From IMG/VR virus record IMGVR_UViG_3300037427_001592, positions 1-22,993 of that record: DNA of 22,993 nucleotides; one strand, written 5' to 3'. The notes below the pieces were generated by a model that saw only the letters and a list, made by a program, of their open reading frames with translations, made no database searches and had not been told where the DNA came from. Both the position numbers and the translations under genes were made by a program. Below are positions 12,102-18,441 of the stretch, one piece after another (position 1 is the first letter of the stretch; each line of letters starts with the position of its first letter). This DNA is from a virus.

Positions 12102-12398
12102 ATGTATAAAGAAAAAGCAAGAAAGAAAAAAGATGTAAATCCTTTCATGATTAAAAAAGGATTTTATATTACTGAAATGAATATGGGTCATGTACCAGGT
12201 GATGGATATGAACTTATTTCTACTTCAGATGTCGCAGGTCCATTTAAGACTTTGGATAGAGCGAGAAAAATATTTAAAAAAATAGTATGTGAAGTTGATT
12301 ATCGGAATCATTGGGATTTTGGTATTGTTGGTCCAAAGCATAGACCAAGCGGATATGAGACTCCATGGTATAGTTTTAAAGAAAGAGAAAATTATTAA
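12102..12398 (+). CDS. Unrecognised 98-aa early protein
   Basis: Not recognised. It starts MYKEKARKKKDVNPFMIKKG and has an apparent beta-rich middle (GFYITEMN, YELISTSDVAGPFKTLDRAR). The end is Trp/Tyr-rich (HWDFGIVGPKHRPSG). The segment VAGPFKTLDRARKIFK looks like the small surface seen in many short phage proteins that act on a field of residues, but no family is claimed. The start at 12102 is fixed by AAGGAG five bases upstream. The longer in-frame reading from 12051 begins inside the promoter and is rejected. The stop overlaps the next start (TAATG). Confidence 0.8.
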   Translation: MYKEKARKKKDVNPFMIKKGFYITEMNMGHVPGDGYELISTSDVAGPFKTLDRARKIFKKIVCEVDYRNHWDFGIVGPKHRPSGYETPWYSFKERENY

Positions 12399-12658
12399 TG
12401 ATAACTGATCTTCATATTTCAACATTAGATGATCTGTATGATAATTTCATTGAAGAATATGAAAACGGTAATTTCACAGAAGGTGTCTGTTCTTGGAACG
12501 GTGATGATGCTTTAATGCCTCCCACATCCTTTGCTCACAAGTTTAAAAAGATGGCAATTGAAATGGGATTTACATTTAAAGAATATAAACCATATGCAGA
12601 CGAACTAGAAGAATGGTGCCAAGACCATTTATTACATTTGGAGAACAAATTTAGATGA
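12398..12658 (+). CDS. Unrecognised 86-aa acidic early protein
   Basis: Not recognised. The protein is acidic and helical with several aromatic residues, and has no membrane segment. It begins MITDLHISTLDDLYDNFIEE and contains CSWNGDDALMPPTSFAHKFK and DELEEWCQDHLLHLEN. Start and stop overlap the neighbours (TAATG and ATGA), so it is made by coupled translation within the promoter-1 operon. Confidence 0.8.
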   Translation: MITDLHISTLDDLYDNFIEEYENGNFTEGVCSWNGDDALMPPTSFAHKFKKMAIEMGFTFKEYKPYADELEEWCQDHLLHLENKFR

Positions 12659-12861
12659 GTATAACAGGATTGATAACAAGTGTTTTCATGCTTATTGCTC
12701 CAGCCGAGGAAGTCAATATCGCAGGCCAAATCTATAAAGGTGTGATATTGACTGACAAGGTTATACAGAAAACAGAAGAAGGCAGTTGGGGAGCATCGGC
12801 ACACGAAGAAGGATATCAAATAACAAAAGATTCAATATTAAAATTAGGAGGATTAAAATAA
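12655..12861 (+). CDS. Small 68-aa protein with hydrophobic N-terminus
   Basis: Not recognised. The first 16 residues (MSITGLITSVFMLIAP) are hydrophobic, followed by acidic AEEV, which could be a short signal peptide or membrane anchor without a clear positive N-terminus. The rest is soluble and contains GQIYKGVILTDKVIQK. It overlaps the previous gene by ATGA and the next by TAATG. An envelope-facing early protein is possible (inference). Confidence 0.75.
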   Translation: MSITGLITSVFMLIAPAEEVNIAGQIYKGVILTDKVIQKTEEGSWGASAHEEGYQITKDSILKLGGLK

Positions 12862-13097
12862 TGACAATATATGAAAACCATATGCACACCTTTCAGGTAG
12901 ATGATTTGGGTGACTCGGATAACGATATAGATAGAAGCATTGTTCCAGACATTGAAAAGGCATTGAAATATGAAGGTATTGATGCTGTCGTAGATGGTGA
13001 TGAAATGAATGCTTCTGTATTCTATGTTCACACAAGATCACCGAGATTTGTAATAGAGCAGGCCTTAAAAAACCAAGAGATTTACTTGGAAAATTAG
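12861..13097 (+). CDS. Unrecognised 78-aa acidic early protein
   Basis: Not recognised. It is a compact acidic protein with DDLGDSDNDIDRSIVPDIEK near the start and a C-terminal helix (FVIEQALKNQEIYLEN). The pattern of strand, helix, strand (ALKYEGIDAVVDGDEMNASVFYV) could be a small ferredoxin-like fold. Its ATG overlaps the previous stop, and AGGAGG sits 10-15 nt upstream. An in-frame upstream ATG (12786) lies deep in the preceding gene and is rejected. It is the last gene before promoter 2. Confidence 0.8.
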   Translation: MTIYENHMHTFQVDDLGDSDNDIDRSIVPDIEKALKYEGIDAVVDGDEMNASVFYVHTRSPRFVIEQALKNQEIYLEN

Positions 13098-13101
13098 GGG
13101 G

Positions 13102-13129
13102 TTGACGGTATTACCATTCATGCTATACT
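13102..13129 (+). promoter_or_regulatory. Early promoter 2 (TTGACG-16-TATACT, extended -10)
   Basis: TTGACG (13102-13107), spacer GTATTACCATTCATGC and TATACT (13124-13129). GGTATTACC at the start of the spacer is a short palindrome shared with promoter 3. Confidence 0.8.
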
Positions 13130-13156
13130 GAATTAATAATAACAAGGGAGGATAAG

Positions 13157-13447
13157 TTGAATAATAAAATAAAAAACATAATATCAGAAATATACAAATT
13201 GGAATCAGAAGATTTGAATTCAGTGGTTGATGCTGTCAAGTTGAGAAGAAACCAATTACACTATCAAGACGCTCAATCTTTTAGGATTGGTGATAGAGTA
13301 TCTTTTAAAGGCAGACATAATGTTATTGAAAAAGGTACTATTGATAAAATTAAAATCAAATATATTTTGGTTAGAACAGATAGAGGCCAAAGATGGAATG
13401 TTCCAGGATCTCATCTAACACCTATCAAAGATAAGGTAGGTGCATAA
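13157..13447 (+). CDS. Small SH3-like early protein, TTG start
   Basis: A 96-aa protein. The N-terminal helix (IKNIISEIYKLESEDLNSVV) is followed by a beta-barrel-like segment, FRIGDRVSFKGRHNVIEKGT, then ILVRTDRGQRWNVPGSHLTP. This GDxVxF...GTIxxI...V pattern is typical of SH3/KOW-like small barrels that bind nucleic acid or protein; the family is not named with confidence. No ATG is available. TTG at 13157 has GGGAGG at 5-nt spacing and replaces the ATG that follows the same leader (AGTTGATATG) at the other early promoters. The stop overlaps the next start. Confidence 0.75.
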   Translation: MNNKIKNIISEIYKLESEDLNSVVDAVKLRRNQLHYQDAQSFRIGDRVSFKGRHNVIEKGTIDKIKIKYILVRTDRGQRWNVPGSHLTPIKDKVGA

Positions 13448-14106
13448 TGCCAAATTGGTGCGATAATCAAATTACTATCACAGGGCCAAACTCTGTGATA
13501 GACAAGATAGAGAAAATTGTAAAAGAAGAAAAAGACACAGACGGACTTCTTAATTTTTTCCATCCAATGCCCAAGCAATTAGACGACACGACATCACCCA
13601 GTTCATCAGCAGACAAGCCACAGCCGATGATTGAAGGCTTTGATAACTGGTATGATTGGAGAGTAGAAAATTGGGGTACCAAGTGGGATTGCAACGAGTT
13701 CTATGGTGTGGACAGACAGTATAATGAAGCAGGCAAGACTAAGATGAGCCTGACATCTACTATATCATTCGGATTCAGTTCAGCCTGGTCACCACCAATT
13801 AATGCTTATGAACAATTCATAATCAGTAGTTCAGAGAAGAAGCAGGATGTATCAATCAAGGCCTACTACTACGAAGGTGGATGTGATTTCATGGGTGAGT
13901 GGGATAACGGTTCAGATGATTGTTATGCTCCAAGCGATTACAAATCAACAGATGACTTTTGGCAGGACGGCATAGGTTCTACCCTAGATGAGATGTTCAA
14001 CATCACGGAATCAATGGCGGAGTACGAAGCGGAACAAGAAGCAGAAAAAGAAGATGTCCATGAGTATGTTAAAGGTCAAGCAATGAATATAGGGGAGGAA
14101 GTATAA
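13447..14106 (+). CDS. Api92/YubB-like ferredoxin-fold protein (DUF1281-like)
   Basis: A 219-aa protein that starts MPNWCDNQITITGPNSVIDK and has NFFHPMPKQL (36-45) followed by WYDWRVENWGTKWD (68-81). These are the signature blocks of the Api92/YubB (DUF1281) family found on plasmids and phages. The family has a ferredoxin-like fold; its role is not known to me. Residues 100-150 hold strands with FGFSSAWSPPINAYEQF. The C-terminus adds an acidic tail (EYEAEQEAEKEDVHEYVKGQ). The last codons belong to a GGGGAGGAAGTATAATG junction that also gives the next gene its ribosome site. Confidence 0.85.
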   Translation: MPNWCDNQITITGPNSVIDKIEKIVKEEKDTDGLLNFFHPMPKQLDDTTSPSSSADKPQPMIEGFDNWYDWRVENWGTKWDCNEFYGVDRQYNEAGKTKMSLTSTISFGFSSAWSPPINAYEQFIISSSEKKQDVSIKAYYYEGGCDFMGEWDNGSDDCYAPSDYKSTDDFWQDGIGSTLDEMFNITESMAEYEAEQEAEKEDVHEYVKGQAMNIGEEV

Positions 14107-14276
14107 TGTCAGGTAAAAAACAATTCTCAGTCGTTCTGAGTTATGATGTTCAAAAGACTTTCATAGTAGAAGCCAAGGACGAGGATGAGGCTTATGACAT
14201 AGCCTACAACGGTGAGGGCGAAGTTGACAACGAAGATTGGGAATATAGAGAACATATTGAAACGGAGGAAGTATAA
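14106..14276 (+). CDS. Small 56-aa protein, paralogue of the gene at 22809
   Basis: A 56-aa protein starting MSGKKQFSVVLSYDVQK with FIVEAKDEDEAYDIAYNGEG. The strand followed by (A/V)xAxDxDEA and a helix is the pattern of small DpnD/PcfM-type or similar phage proteins. The partial gene at 22809 has the same pattern (YEVVADSKDEAEDVV). Function is unknown. It is held between two TAATG junctions, ends in TEEV, and uses the repeated GGAGGAAGTATAATG cassette at both ends. Confidence 0.8.
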   Translation: MSGKKQFSVVLSYDVQKTFIVEAKDEDEAYDIAYNGEGEVDNEDWEYREHIETEEV

Positions 14277-14611
14277 TGGGAACTAGATTATTAGAAATCG
14301 TATTTGATAAGCAGGACGATCTTTTATATGAAGATGATAGAGCAATGAAGTTGAGTCATTATGTTATGGCAGAGAGATGCCTACAGGCAGAGATGAAAGG
14401 TATCTTTACTGACTACGGACAAGGCGATTATGATACTCTAACTTATATCTTAGAAGGTGGGTTCAAAGGTTTTCATAACATGGAACCATCGGAACTGATA
14501 GAAGAATATAAAACAATAGAAGACAAGTGGTACGAGTTAGAAGCAGACAACGAGTTGCCAATGGAACCATATGAAGATGATCCTATCCATACACTCAAGG
14601 AGAAAATATAA
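14276..14611 (+). CDS. Unrecognised 111-aa acidic early protein
   Basis: Not recognised. It is acidic and mostly helical (YEDDRAMKLSHYVMAERCLQ, then NMEPSELIEEYKTIEDKWYE), ending in an acidic tail (EPYEDDPIHTLKEKI). FTDYGQGDYDTLTYILEGGF is a noticeable middle block. Its ribosome site is the repeated GGAGGAAGTATAATG junction. The next gene starts at TAATG over its stop. Confidence 0.8.
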   Translation: MGTRLLEIVFDKQDDLLYEDDRAMKLSHYVMAERCLQAEMKGIFTDYGQGDYDTLTYILEGGFKGFHNMEPSELIEEYKTIEDKWYELEADNELPMEPYEDDPIHTLKEKI

Positions 14612-14862
14612 TGCCAAAGGTAAAAGAAACTTGGGAAGATGAATTGTTTGATGAGATCCAAATAGGTGATACAATCTATTATGAAAACGAGAGAGGTCAA
14701 ACATATAAAGGCAAAGCAAAGATTCAAGGACCAATGGGTTGGGTTATTGACATAGGACAAGGTATTCCAAAGGTAGTGAATGAAGGATACAATTACCTAG
14801 GTCACACACCTGCAAAGAAGGATAGACGACCAGATTTCCTAGGAAAGTGGTTAAATTCATAA
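14611..14862 (+). CDS. Small 83-aa SH3-like early protein
   Basis: A small protein with IQIGDTIYYENERGQTYKGK (17-36) followed by AKIQGPMGWVIDIGQGIPKV (37-56). The GDxIxY...GxAxIxG...VxD pattern suggests an SH3-like barrel similar in style to the gene at 13157. The C-terminus is Lys/Arg-rich (AKKDRRPDFLGKW). Family and partner are unknown. It ends the promoter-2 operon 24 nt before promoter 3. Confidence 0.75.
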   Translation: MPKVKETWEDELFDEIQIGDTIYYENERGQTYKGKAKIQGPMGWVIDIGQGIPKVVNEGYNYLGHTPAKKDRRPDFLGKWLNS

Positions 14863-14886
14863 GTGATTACGGGGGTTTTTTGTAGG

Positions 14887-14914
14887 TTGACGGTATTACC
14901 ATCCATGTTATACT
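14887..14914 (+). promoter_or_regulatory. Early promoter 3 (TTGACG-16-TATACT, extended -10)
   Basis: TTGACG (14887-14892), spacer GTATTACCATCCATGT and TATACT (14909-14914), with the TG of ATGT as extended -10. Upstream GGTTTTTTGTAGG resembles the region before promoter 5 (GGTTTTTCGTAGG), so the copied unit extends beyond the -35 box. Confidence 0.85.
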
Positions 14915-14941
14915 GAAACTATACAAAGGAGAAAGTTGAAT

Positions 14942-15322
14942 ATGATAGAAGAAAATAAAGACCTACTTAAATTTAATGCAGAAGGCATTCATCCAGCAGA
15001 TATGTTCTTGAATGCTAAAAAGAAGGCAGTTGAAGCCGTTGACGCCTTTACAAAAAAACACGGTGAACCAATGTATTGTGGTTTCGCTAGTATTTCAATC
15101 CATCCTGCAAGAGGCAGATTTGTTTCTTTCATGAAGAAAGCAGGAGTTGGAGACAGTGGATTCAGAGGCGGATACAGAATATCTTATTATGATATCATGC
15201 CACAAGATCACCAATACAGCCACACTCAATCGATGAGCATCAAAGAAGAAGCCTGTGAGGCATTCAGAGATGAACTTAGAAAATATGGTTTGACTGTATA
15301 TGCAGAAAGCAGAGCAGACTAG
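14942..15322 (+). CDS. Unrecognised 126-aa early protein
   Basis: Not recognised. A helical N-terminus (HPADMFLNAKKKAVEAVDAF) precedes a Gly/Arg/Ser-rich middle (GFASISIHPARGRFVSFMKK, SGFRGGYRISYYDIM). It ends in a helix (SIKEEACEAFRDELRKYGLT). I use the ATG at 14942, matching the ATG position after the same leader at promoters 1, 4 and 6. An in-frame TTG at 14936 is a weaker option. The next gene begins immediately after the stop. Confidence 0.8.
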   Translation: MIEENKDLLKFNAEGIHPADMFLNAKKKAVEAVDAFTKKHGEPMYCGFASISIHPARGRFVSFMKKAGVGDSGFRGGYRISYYDIMPQDHQYSHTQSMSIKEEACEAFRDELRKYGLTVYAESRAD

Positions 15323-15532
15323 ATGTCAGATAAATTTAGATACAATTTAACAGACCATCTTACTGGTAGAGAAGTTAAGAAATTATTGGACTTGTTCAAC
15401 AAGATAAAGTTGGACCTGTCCGATGATAGTTTTCCAACAAGAACAAATAGGTTGGAGGCTGTGGAGAATATGAAAAAAGTTTTAGAAATCCACAATTATC
15501 AAATCAACGAATATACAGGGGAGGAAGTATAA
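15323..15532 (+). CDS. Unrecognised 69-aa helical early protein
   Basis: Not recognised. A small helical protein (LTGREVKKLLDLFNKIKLDL, then LEAVENMKKVLEIHNYQINE) with no membrane span. Its ATG follows the previous stop with no gap. It ends in GEEV within an exact 17-nt copy of the GGGGAGGAAGTATAATG junction. Confidence 0.8.
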   Translation: MSDKFRYNLTDHLTGREVKKLLDLFNKIKLDLSDDSFPTRTNRLEAVENMKKVLEIHNYQINEYTGEEV

Positions 15533-16071
15533 TGGCGACTAGAGCAAGAATAGGAATTAAACAGAAGAGCGGTAGGATCATAGCATCATACCAACATTGG
15601 GACGGTTATCCAGGTGGACTAGGATATACCCTTTGTGAGCATTGGGAAGACTCTAAGAAGGTCACAGAAGCAATCAAATTGGGTGACGCATCATCATGGA
15701 AATACATGGTAGGTCAGCAGATTGATTTTGATGATAGATCAAATCCTTTGCATGAAGTTCAAAATTGTTATTATGGCAGAGACAGAGGCGAGAAGGATTG
15801 TGGATACAAGGTCTACAAAAATGAGGCCGAATACATTGAGAACGGTTTCCGTTCAGGAGAACAATATGTGTACCTAATGAAAGAAGCAGGTGAGACTGAC
15901 TACCTAGGCAAACCCAAGTTGAGTTGGTTCTATGTTGAAAGCAGATACACAGATGCTGGCAAGGAAGTATTTGACAAGGAGTTCAAACCTTTAGAAAATT
16001 ATGCTATCCTTGAACACATCGACATCTTGAAAAGAATGTTAGAACAGAAAAAAGAAAGAAAGGCGGCCTAG
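15532..16071 (+). CDS. Conserved phage protein with HWDGYP motif
   Basis: A 179-aa protein starting MATRARIGIKQKSGRIIASY and continuing QHWDGYPGGLGYTL (21-34). I recall this N-terminal block (a beta-hairpin with S-x-Y-x-HWDGYPxxLG) from many T4-like marine phages, where the protein has no assigned function. Downstream are EVQNCYYGRDRGEKDCGYKV and GEQYVYLMKEAGETDYLGKP, with a C-terminal Lys/Glu-rich helix ending KKERKAA. The stop overlaps a GTG start for the next gene (TAGTG). Confidence 0.8.
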   Translation: MATRARIGIKQKSGRIIASYQHWDGYPGGLGYTLCEHWEDSKKVTEAIKLGDASSWKYMVGQQIDFDDRSNPLHEVQNCYYGRDRGEKDCGYKVYKNEAEYIENGFRSGEQYVYLMKEAGETDYLGKPKLSWFYVESRYTDAGKEVFDKEFKPLENYAILEHIDILKRMLEQKKERKAA

Positions 16072-16259
16072 TGTCAGACAAAGAAAATAGTTTCAAATTG
16101 ATACTATCAGATCAATATCCAGAGTATCAAAAACCCTGGAGCGAGGCGGTTTATGATGGTGCGATCATATGTTCATTAGAAGAATATATTGAAGATGTTT
16201 TCAATGGCATTTATCCTAGCCTGGATGGAATAGATTATGGATATGGAGGAGACGAATAA
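16071..16259 (+). CDS. Unrecognised 62-aa early protein, GTG start
   Basis: Not recognised. It is acidic and Tyr-rich with no membrane span, including ILSDQYPEYQKPWSEAVYDG and ending DGIDYGYGGDE. The start is GTG at 16071, one base inside the previous stop (TAGTG), consistent with the tight coupling of this arm. The next gene starts at TAATG. Confidence 0.7.
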   Translation: MSDKENSFKLILSDQYPEYQKPWSEAVYDGAIICSLEEYIEDVFNGIYPSLDGIDYGYGGDE

Positions 16260-16444
16260 TGGTAAGGATAGATTGGAGATACACCAAAGAGAGAGGTGAC
16301 TACAAGGACGACAATTCTAAGAATAGAGGATTCAGTCTTGTAGAAGTAGACACAGAATATGATGTCAAGACAGTTCTCAAGGAGTTCTATGACAGCATGA
16401 AGGAGCCAGTTCAAATTATTAACATAAGAAGGGAGACAATATGA
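16259..16444 (+). CDS. Unrecognised 61-aa early protein
   Basis: Not recognised. The N-terminal third is basic (MVRIDWRYTKERGDYKDDNS), followed by FSLVEVDTEYDVKTVLKEFY and a basic end. A small strand-helix-strand fold is likely. Start and stop overlap the neighbours (TAATG and ATGA). GGAGGAGACGAATAATG provides the ribosome site. Confidence 0.75.
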   Translation: MVRIDWRYTKERGDYKDDNSKNRGFSLVEVDTEYDVKTVLKEFYDSMKEPVQIINIRRETI

Positions 16445-16734
16445 AGACAGAGTACGATGAAGTGAAAACAATATTAGACAGACACGATGTTTCATCATTA
16501 GATGATATCGAGTATGGTTCAGAAGTCTATGAAGACTTGTTTGGATACTATATGGATTCAGGAGAGATGCCATATGGTGTTATGAAGGCGAGAACAGGTA
16601 TGCCAGATGAATGGATCGTAGATAGAATCTATGATTTAGGTTTGTTAAATGATGAGAAGGACAAGGATGTTAAGATGCCTTTTCCGGATGCTTTAGATCA
16701 ACATCAAATAATGAAGAAAGGGATTGTAAGATAA
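16441..16734 (+). CDS. Unrecognised 97-aa early protein
   Basis: Not recognised. It is acidic and helical (YDEVKTILDRHDVSSLDDIE), with a Tyr/Met-rich middle (GYYMDSGEMPYGVMKARTGM) and a short helix-turn-helix-like stretch (MPDEWIVDRIYDLGLLND). That stretch could resemble a small DNA-binding unit, but this is not established. It overlaps its neighbours by ATGA and TAATG. Confidence 0.75.
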   Translation: MKTEYDEVKTILDRHDVSSLDDIEYGSEVYEDLFGYYMDSGEMPYGVMKARTGMPDEWIVDRIYDLGLLNDEKDKDVKMPFPDALDQHQIMKKGIVR

Positions 16735-16958
16735 TGAAAGAACCTAACCCACCATTTGAAGTTGAGATTATTGATACTGAACCTGTAGAAATAAAAAACC
16801 CTTACTCAGGTCAGAAAGCAACCTTACAGCCAACGGCGATTGCGGTTTATGATTGTATCAAAGGGGCAGAAGCATTAGGAGAGATGGACACGGTCAGACA
16901 AGGTGTTGATTGGTTCATAGAGCATTATCCAGATGCCTATATGAAATTATTAGATTAA
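16734..16958 (+). CDS. Unrecognised 74-aa early protein
   Basis: Not recognised. The N-terminal half is Pro/Glu-rich and beta-like (NPPFEVEIIDTEPVEIKNPY), followed by GQKATLQPTAIAVYDCIKGA and a helix ending HYPDAYMKLLD. I recall small phage proteins with this TAxAVYDxIxGAE block near the C-terminus, but their function is not known. AAGGAGG after the stop serves the next tiny gene. Confidence 0.75.
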   Translation: MKEPNPPFEVEIIDTEPVEIKNPYSGQKATLQPTAIAVYDCIKGAEALGEMDTVRQGVDWFIEHYPDAYMKLLD

Positions 16959-16966
16959 GGAGGATG

Positions 16967-17086
16967 ATGGATAAAGCGATTGCAATTGGTAAATCATTTT
17001 ATGATGGTATGATATTTGGTTCATGGACCGTAGGTTCAGTATTAGGTATCATGACTATCACAGGATTTATTCAGTGGAACATATAA
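16967..17086 (+). CDS. Tiny 39-aa single-span membrane protein
   Basis: ATG at 16967 follows AAGGAGG at 3-nt spacing; an in-frame ATG at 16964 is an alternative. The protein MDKAIAIGKSFYDGMIFGSW continues TVGSVLGIMTITGFIQWNI, with one hydrophobic segment at about residues 15-36. Function is unknown. It is one of a set of very small membrane proteins in this arm. Confidence 0.65.
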   Translation: MDKAIAIGKSFYDGMIFGSWTVGSVLGIMTITGFIQWNI

Positions 17087-17232
17087 AAAAATATAACGGA
17101 CCGCCATATATGTGGAAGGTCCTAGTAAACGGTAAATGGCGAAAGATGAGTGGATTTGACGAAGAACATATTCACAATATTTTATCGCCAAAAAAACCAA
17201 AAAAAATCGTAAGAATTAAGGAGAAAATTTGA
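17074..17232 (+). CDS. Small 52-aa basic protein, GTG start likely
   Basis: Not recognised. It is basic, with WKVLVNGKWRKMSGFDEEHI as a small beta-hairpin and a Lys-rich tail (SPKKPKKIVRIKEKI). I favour the GTG at 17074, which has AGGA eight bases upstream. An ATG at 17023 in the same frame would give 69 residues but would overlap half of the tiny membrane gene. It ends the promoter-3 operon and is followed directly by the long hairpin at 17232. Confidence 0.6.
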   Translation: MEHIKKYNGPPYMWKVLVNGKWRKMSGFDEEHIHNILSPKKPKKIVRIKEKI

Positions 17233-17286
17233 ATGGTACTACATCTTGTGTCGAAGAAAATGGTCGATACTACATATAGTGCCATT
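17232..17286 (+). repeat. Long hairpin built from two ACTACAT dyad repeats, before early promoter 4
   Basis: AATGGTACTACAT (17232) pairs with ATATAGTGCCATT (17274-17286) at 12 of 13 positions, counting one G-U. A 3x3 internal loop and a second 7-bp stem (GTGTCGA with TCGATAC, one G-U) follow inside, around a 9-nt loop. The arms are two copies of the repeat (17235-17252 and 17266-17283). It starts at the stop codon of the promoter-3 operon and ends in TTTTGAG, 16 nt before TTGACG. It could be a 3' structure or weak terminator, a protein site, or both. Confidence 0.6.
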
Positions 17287-17302
17287 TTGAGATTATCCTA
17301 GG

Positions 17303-17330
17303 TTGACGGATACCCTATCCGTGTTATTGT
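17303..17330 (+). promoter_or_regulatory. Early promoter 4 (TTGACG-16-TATTGT, extended -10)
   Basis: TTGACG (17303-17308), spacer GATACCCTATCCGTGT and TATTGT (17325-17330). GGATACCCTATCC is a perfect 5+3+5 inverted repeat covering the -35/spacer junction. Confidence 0.8.
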
Positions 17331-17357
17331 TAATAATAATAAAAGGGAGAAGTTGAT

Positions 17358-17723
17358 ATGCAAAAAATAGACTATACAAATAAAAACGATATCATGGTAG
17401 GATACATTGATAGAAGTGATAATGTGGTTGCCGTAGAAACAAGTTGGAAATCTAGTTATTCAGCAATGGCTCAGATCCTATTAAACAAATATCCAACTAA
17501 AGAAGATGCCATTAAGGCAGTTGATTCACCTGCATTGGTTCCAAGTTTTAGAAAAGAAGATTATGAATATGTAGATGGATTTGGTGATGTTATTGAATCT
17601 AATTTATCTTGGCACAAGGACAATATGAGAAAAAATGTTGGTCATTTGTTTTTATTCATGAAAGGTACTTGGCAATATTCAGACAATGGTATTGATTGGG
17701 AACCTGCAAAGGAAATCATATAA
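17358..17723 (+). CDS. Unrecognised 121-aa early protein
   Basis: Not recognised. It is a soluble mixed protein with DIMVGYIDRSDNVVAVETSW near the N-terminus, a helix (SYSAMAQILLNKYPTKEDAI), and a C-terminal stretch with HLFLFMKGTWQYSDNGIDWE. AGGGAG lies 8 nt upstream of the ATG. Its stop overlaps the start of the SleB-type hydrolase, so the two are coupled; it could be a partner or modulator (inference). Confidence 0.8.
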   Translation: MQKIDYTNKNDIMVGYIDRSDNVVAVETSWKSSYSAMAQILLNKYPTKEDAIKAVDSPALVPSFRKEDYEYVDGFGDVIESNLSWHKDNMRKNVGHLFLFMKGTWQYSDNGIDWEPAKEII

Positions 17724-18310
17724 TGCAAGGGACATTGGAATTCGTATTACAATCAGCGAGGGCGGTTATGGCCTCCCTTGCTATGTCCTATGAAGTTGAA
17801 ACAGGCGTGAGTGTAAACGAAACAGAATTAAAATGTATGGCAGAGAACATCTACTTTGAAGGTAGAGCAGAACCAATGGTGGGCAAGATTGCGATAGGCC
17901 ATGTGGTCATGAACAGAATTGAAGATAAGAGATTTCCAGATACTATATGTGGAGTGGTGCATCAAGGACCAGTTAGGGAAAGTTGGAAGACAAAGAAAGA
18001 TCCAACCCTAGCAGATGAAGATAGAATTTACTATCCAAGAAAAAACAGATGCCAATTCAGTTGGTGGTGTGATGGACAGAAGGATATAATTTGGGCAACC
18101 TATATGAACGGTGAAGTGATACCAGAGAATATGACGGCTTGGAGAGATTCAATCCATGTCGCTCTGTTTATAATGAACGGAGACTATGGCAATGATCCAA
18201 CTCACGGTGCGGTGTTCTATTACAACCCACACATCGCGAATCCAAATTGGGGTAAGATCTACAACGAAACCGCTATGATAGGTAATCATAGATTTATGAA
18301 GGACAAATAA
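17723..18310 (+). CDS. SleB-type cell-wall hydrolase (Hydrolase_2 family)
   Basis: A 195-aa protein with the SleB/CwlJ catalytic domain. It has ENIYFEGRAEPMVGKIAIGH (41-60, Glu46 the likely catalytic acid), VVMNRIEDKRFPDTICGVVHQ (61-81), and CQFSWWCDG (110-118). DPTHGAVFYYN and the closing IGNHRF (186-191) complete it. Family members cleave the glycan strand of peptidoglycan. Residues 1-30 are weakly hydrophobic (FVLQSARAVMASLAMSYEVE) and could be an export or anchor segment. The start is the ATG at 17723, overlapping the previous stop; an in-frame ATG at 17696 lies inside that gene. Finding a lysin-like enzyme in the early arm, not beside late lysis genes, is notable. Confidence 0.9.
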   Translation: MQGTLEFVLQSARAVMASLAMSYEVETGVSVNETELKCMAENIYFEGRAEPMVGKIAIGHVVMNRIEDKRFPDTICGVVHQGPVRESWKTKKDPTLADEDRIYYPRKNRCQFSWWCDGQKDIIWATYMNGEVIPENMTAWRDSIHVALFIMNGDYGNDPTHGAVFYYNPHIANPNWGKIYNETAMIGNHRFMKDK

Positions 18311-18311
18311 T

Positions 18312-18440
18312 ATGAAAAAGAAAAGAAACAAACTAGAAAGAAAACTTGATGAATATAACCACACAATGGAATTGGTAAGAACAATCCTACCGGTTGCTAT
18401 ATTAGTGATTCAAGTTATAATCTTAATGAAGGTGATATAA
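18312..18440 (+). CDS. Tiny 42-aa single-span membrane protein
   Basis: ATG at 18312, one base after the hydrolase stop. A basic N-terminus (MKKKRNKLERKLDEYNHTME) is followed by one hydrophobic span (LVRTILPVAILVIQVIILMK) that nearly reaches the C-terminus. A cytoplasmic basic head on a C-terminal anchor is the predicted topology. It lies directly after the cell-wall hydrolase, so a holin-like or release role is conceivable but unproven. Confidence 0.65.
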   Translation: MKKKRNKLERKLDEYNHTMELVRTILPVAILVIQVIILMKVI

Positions 18441-18441
18441 T

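Noticed and set aside
14863-14886. GGGGGTTTTTT as a terminator before promoter 3
   Set aside because: No matching C-run lies upstream to form a stem. The T-rich stretch is shared with promoter 5 and looks like part of the promoter unit.
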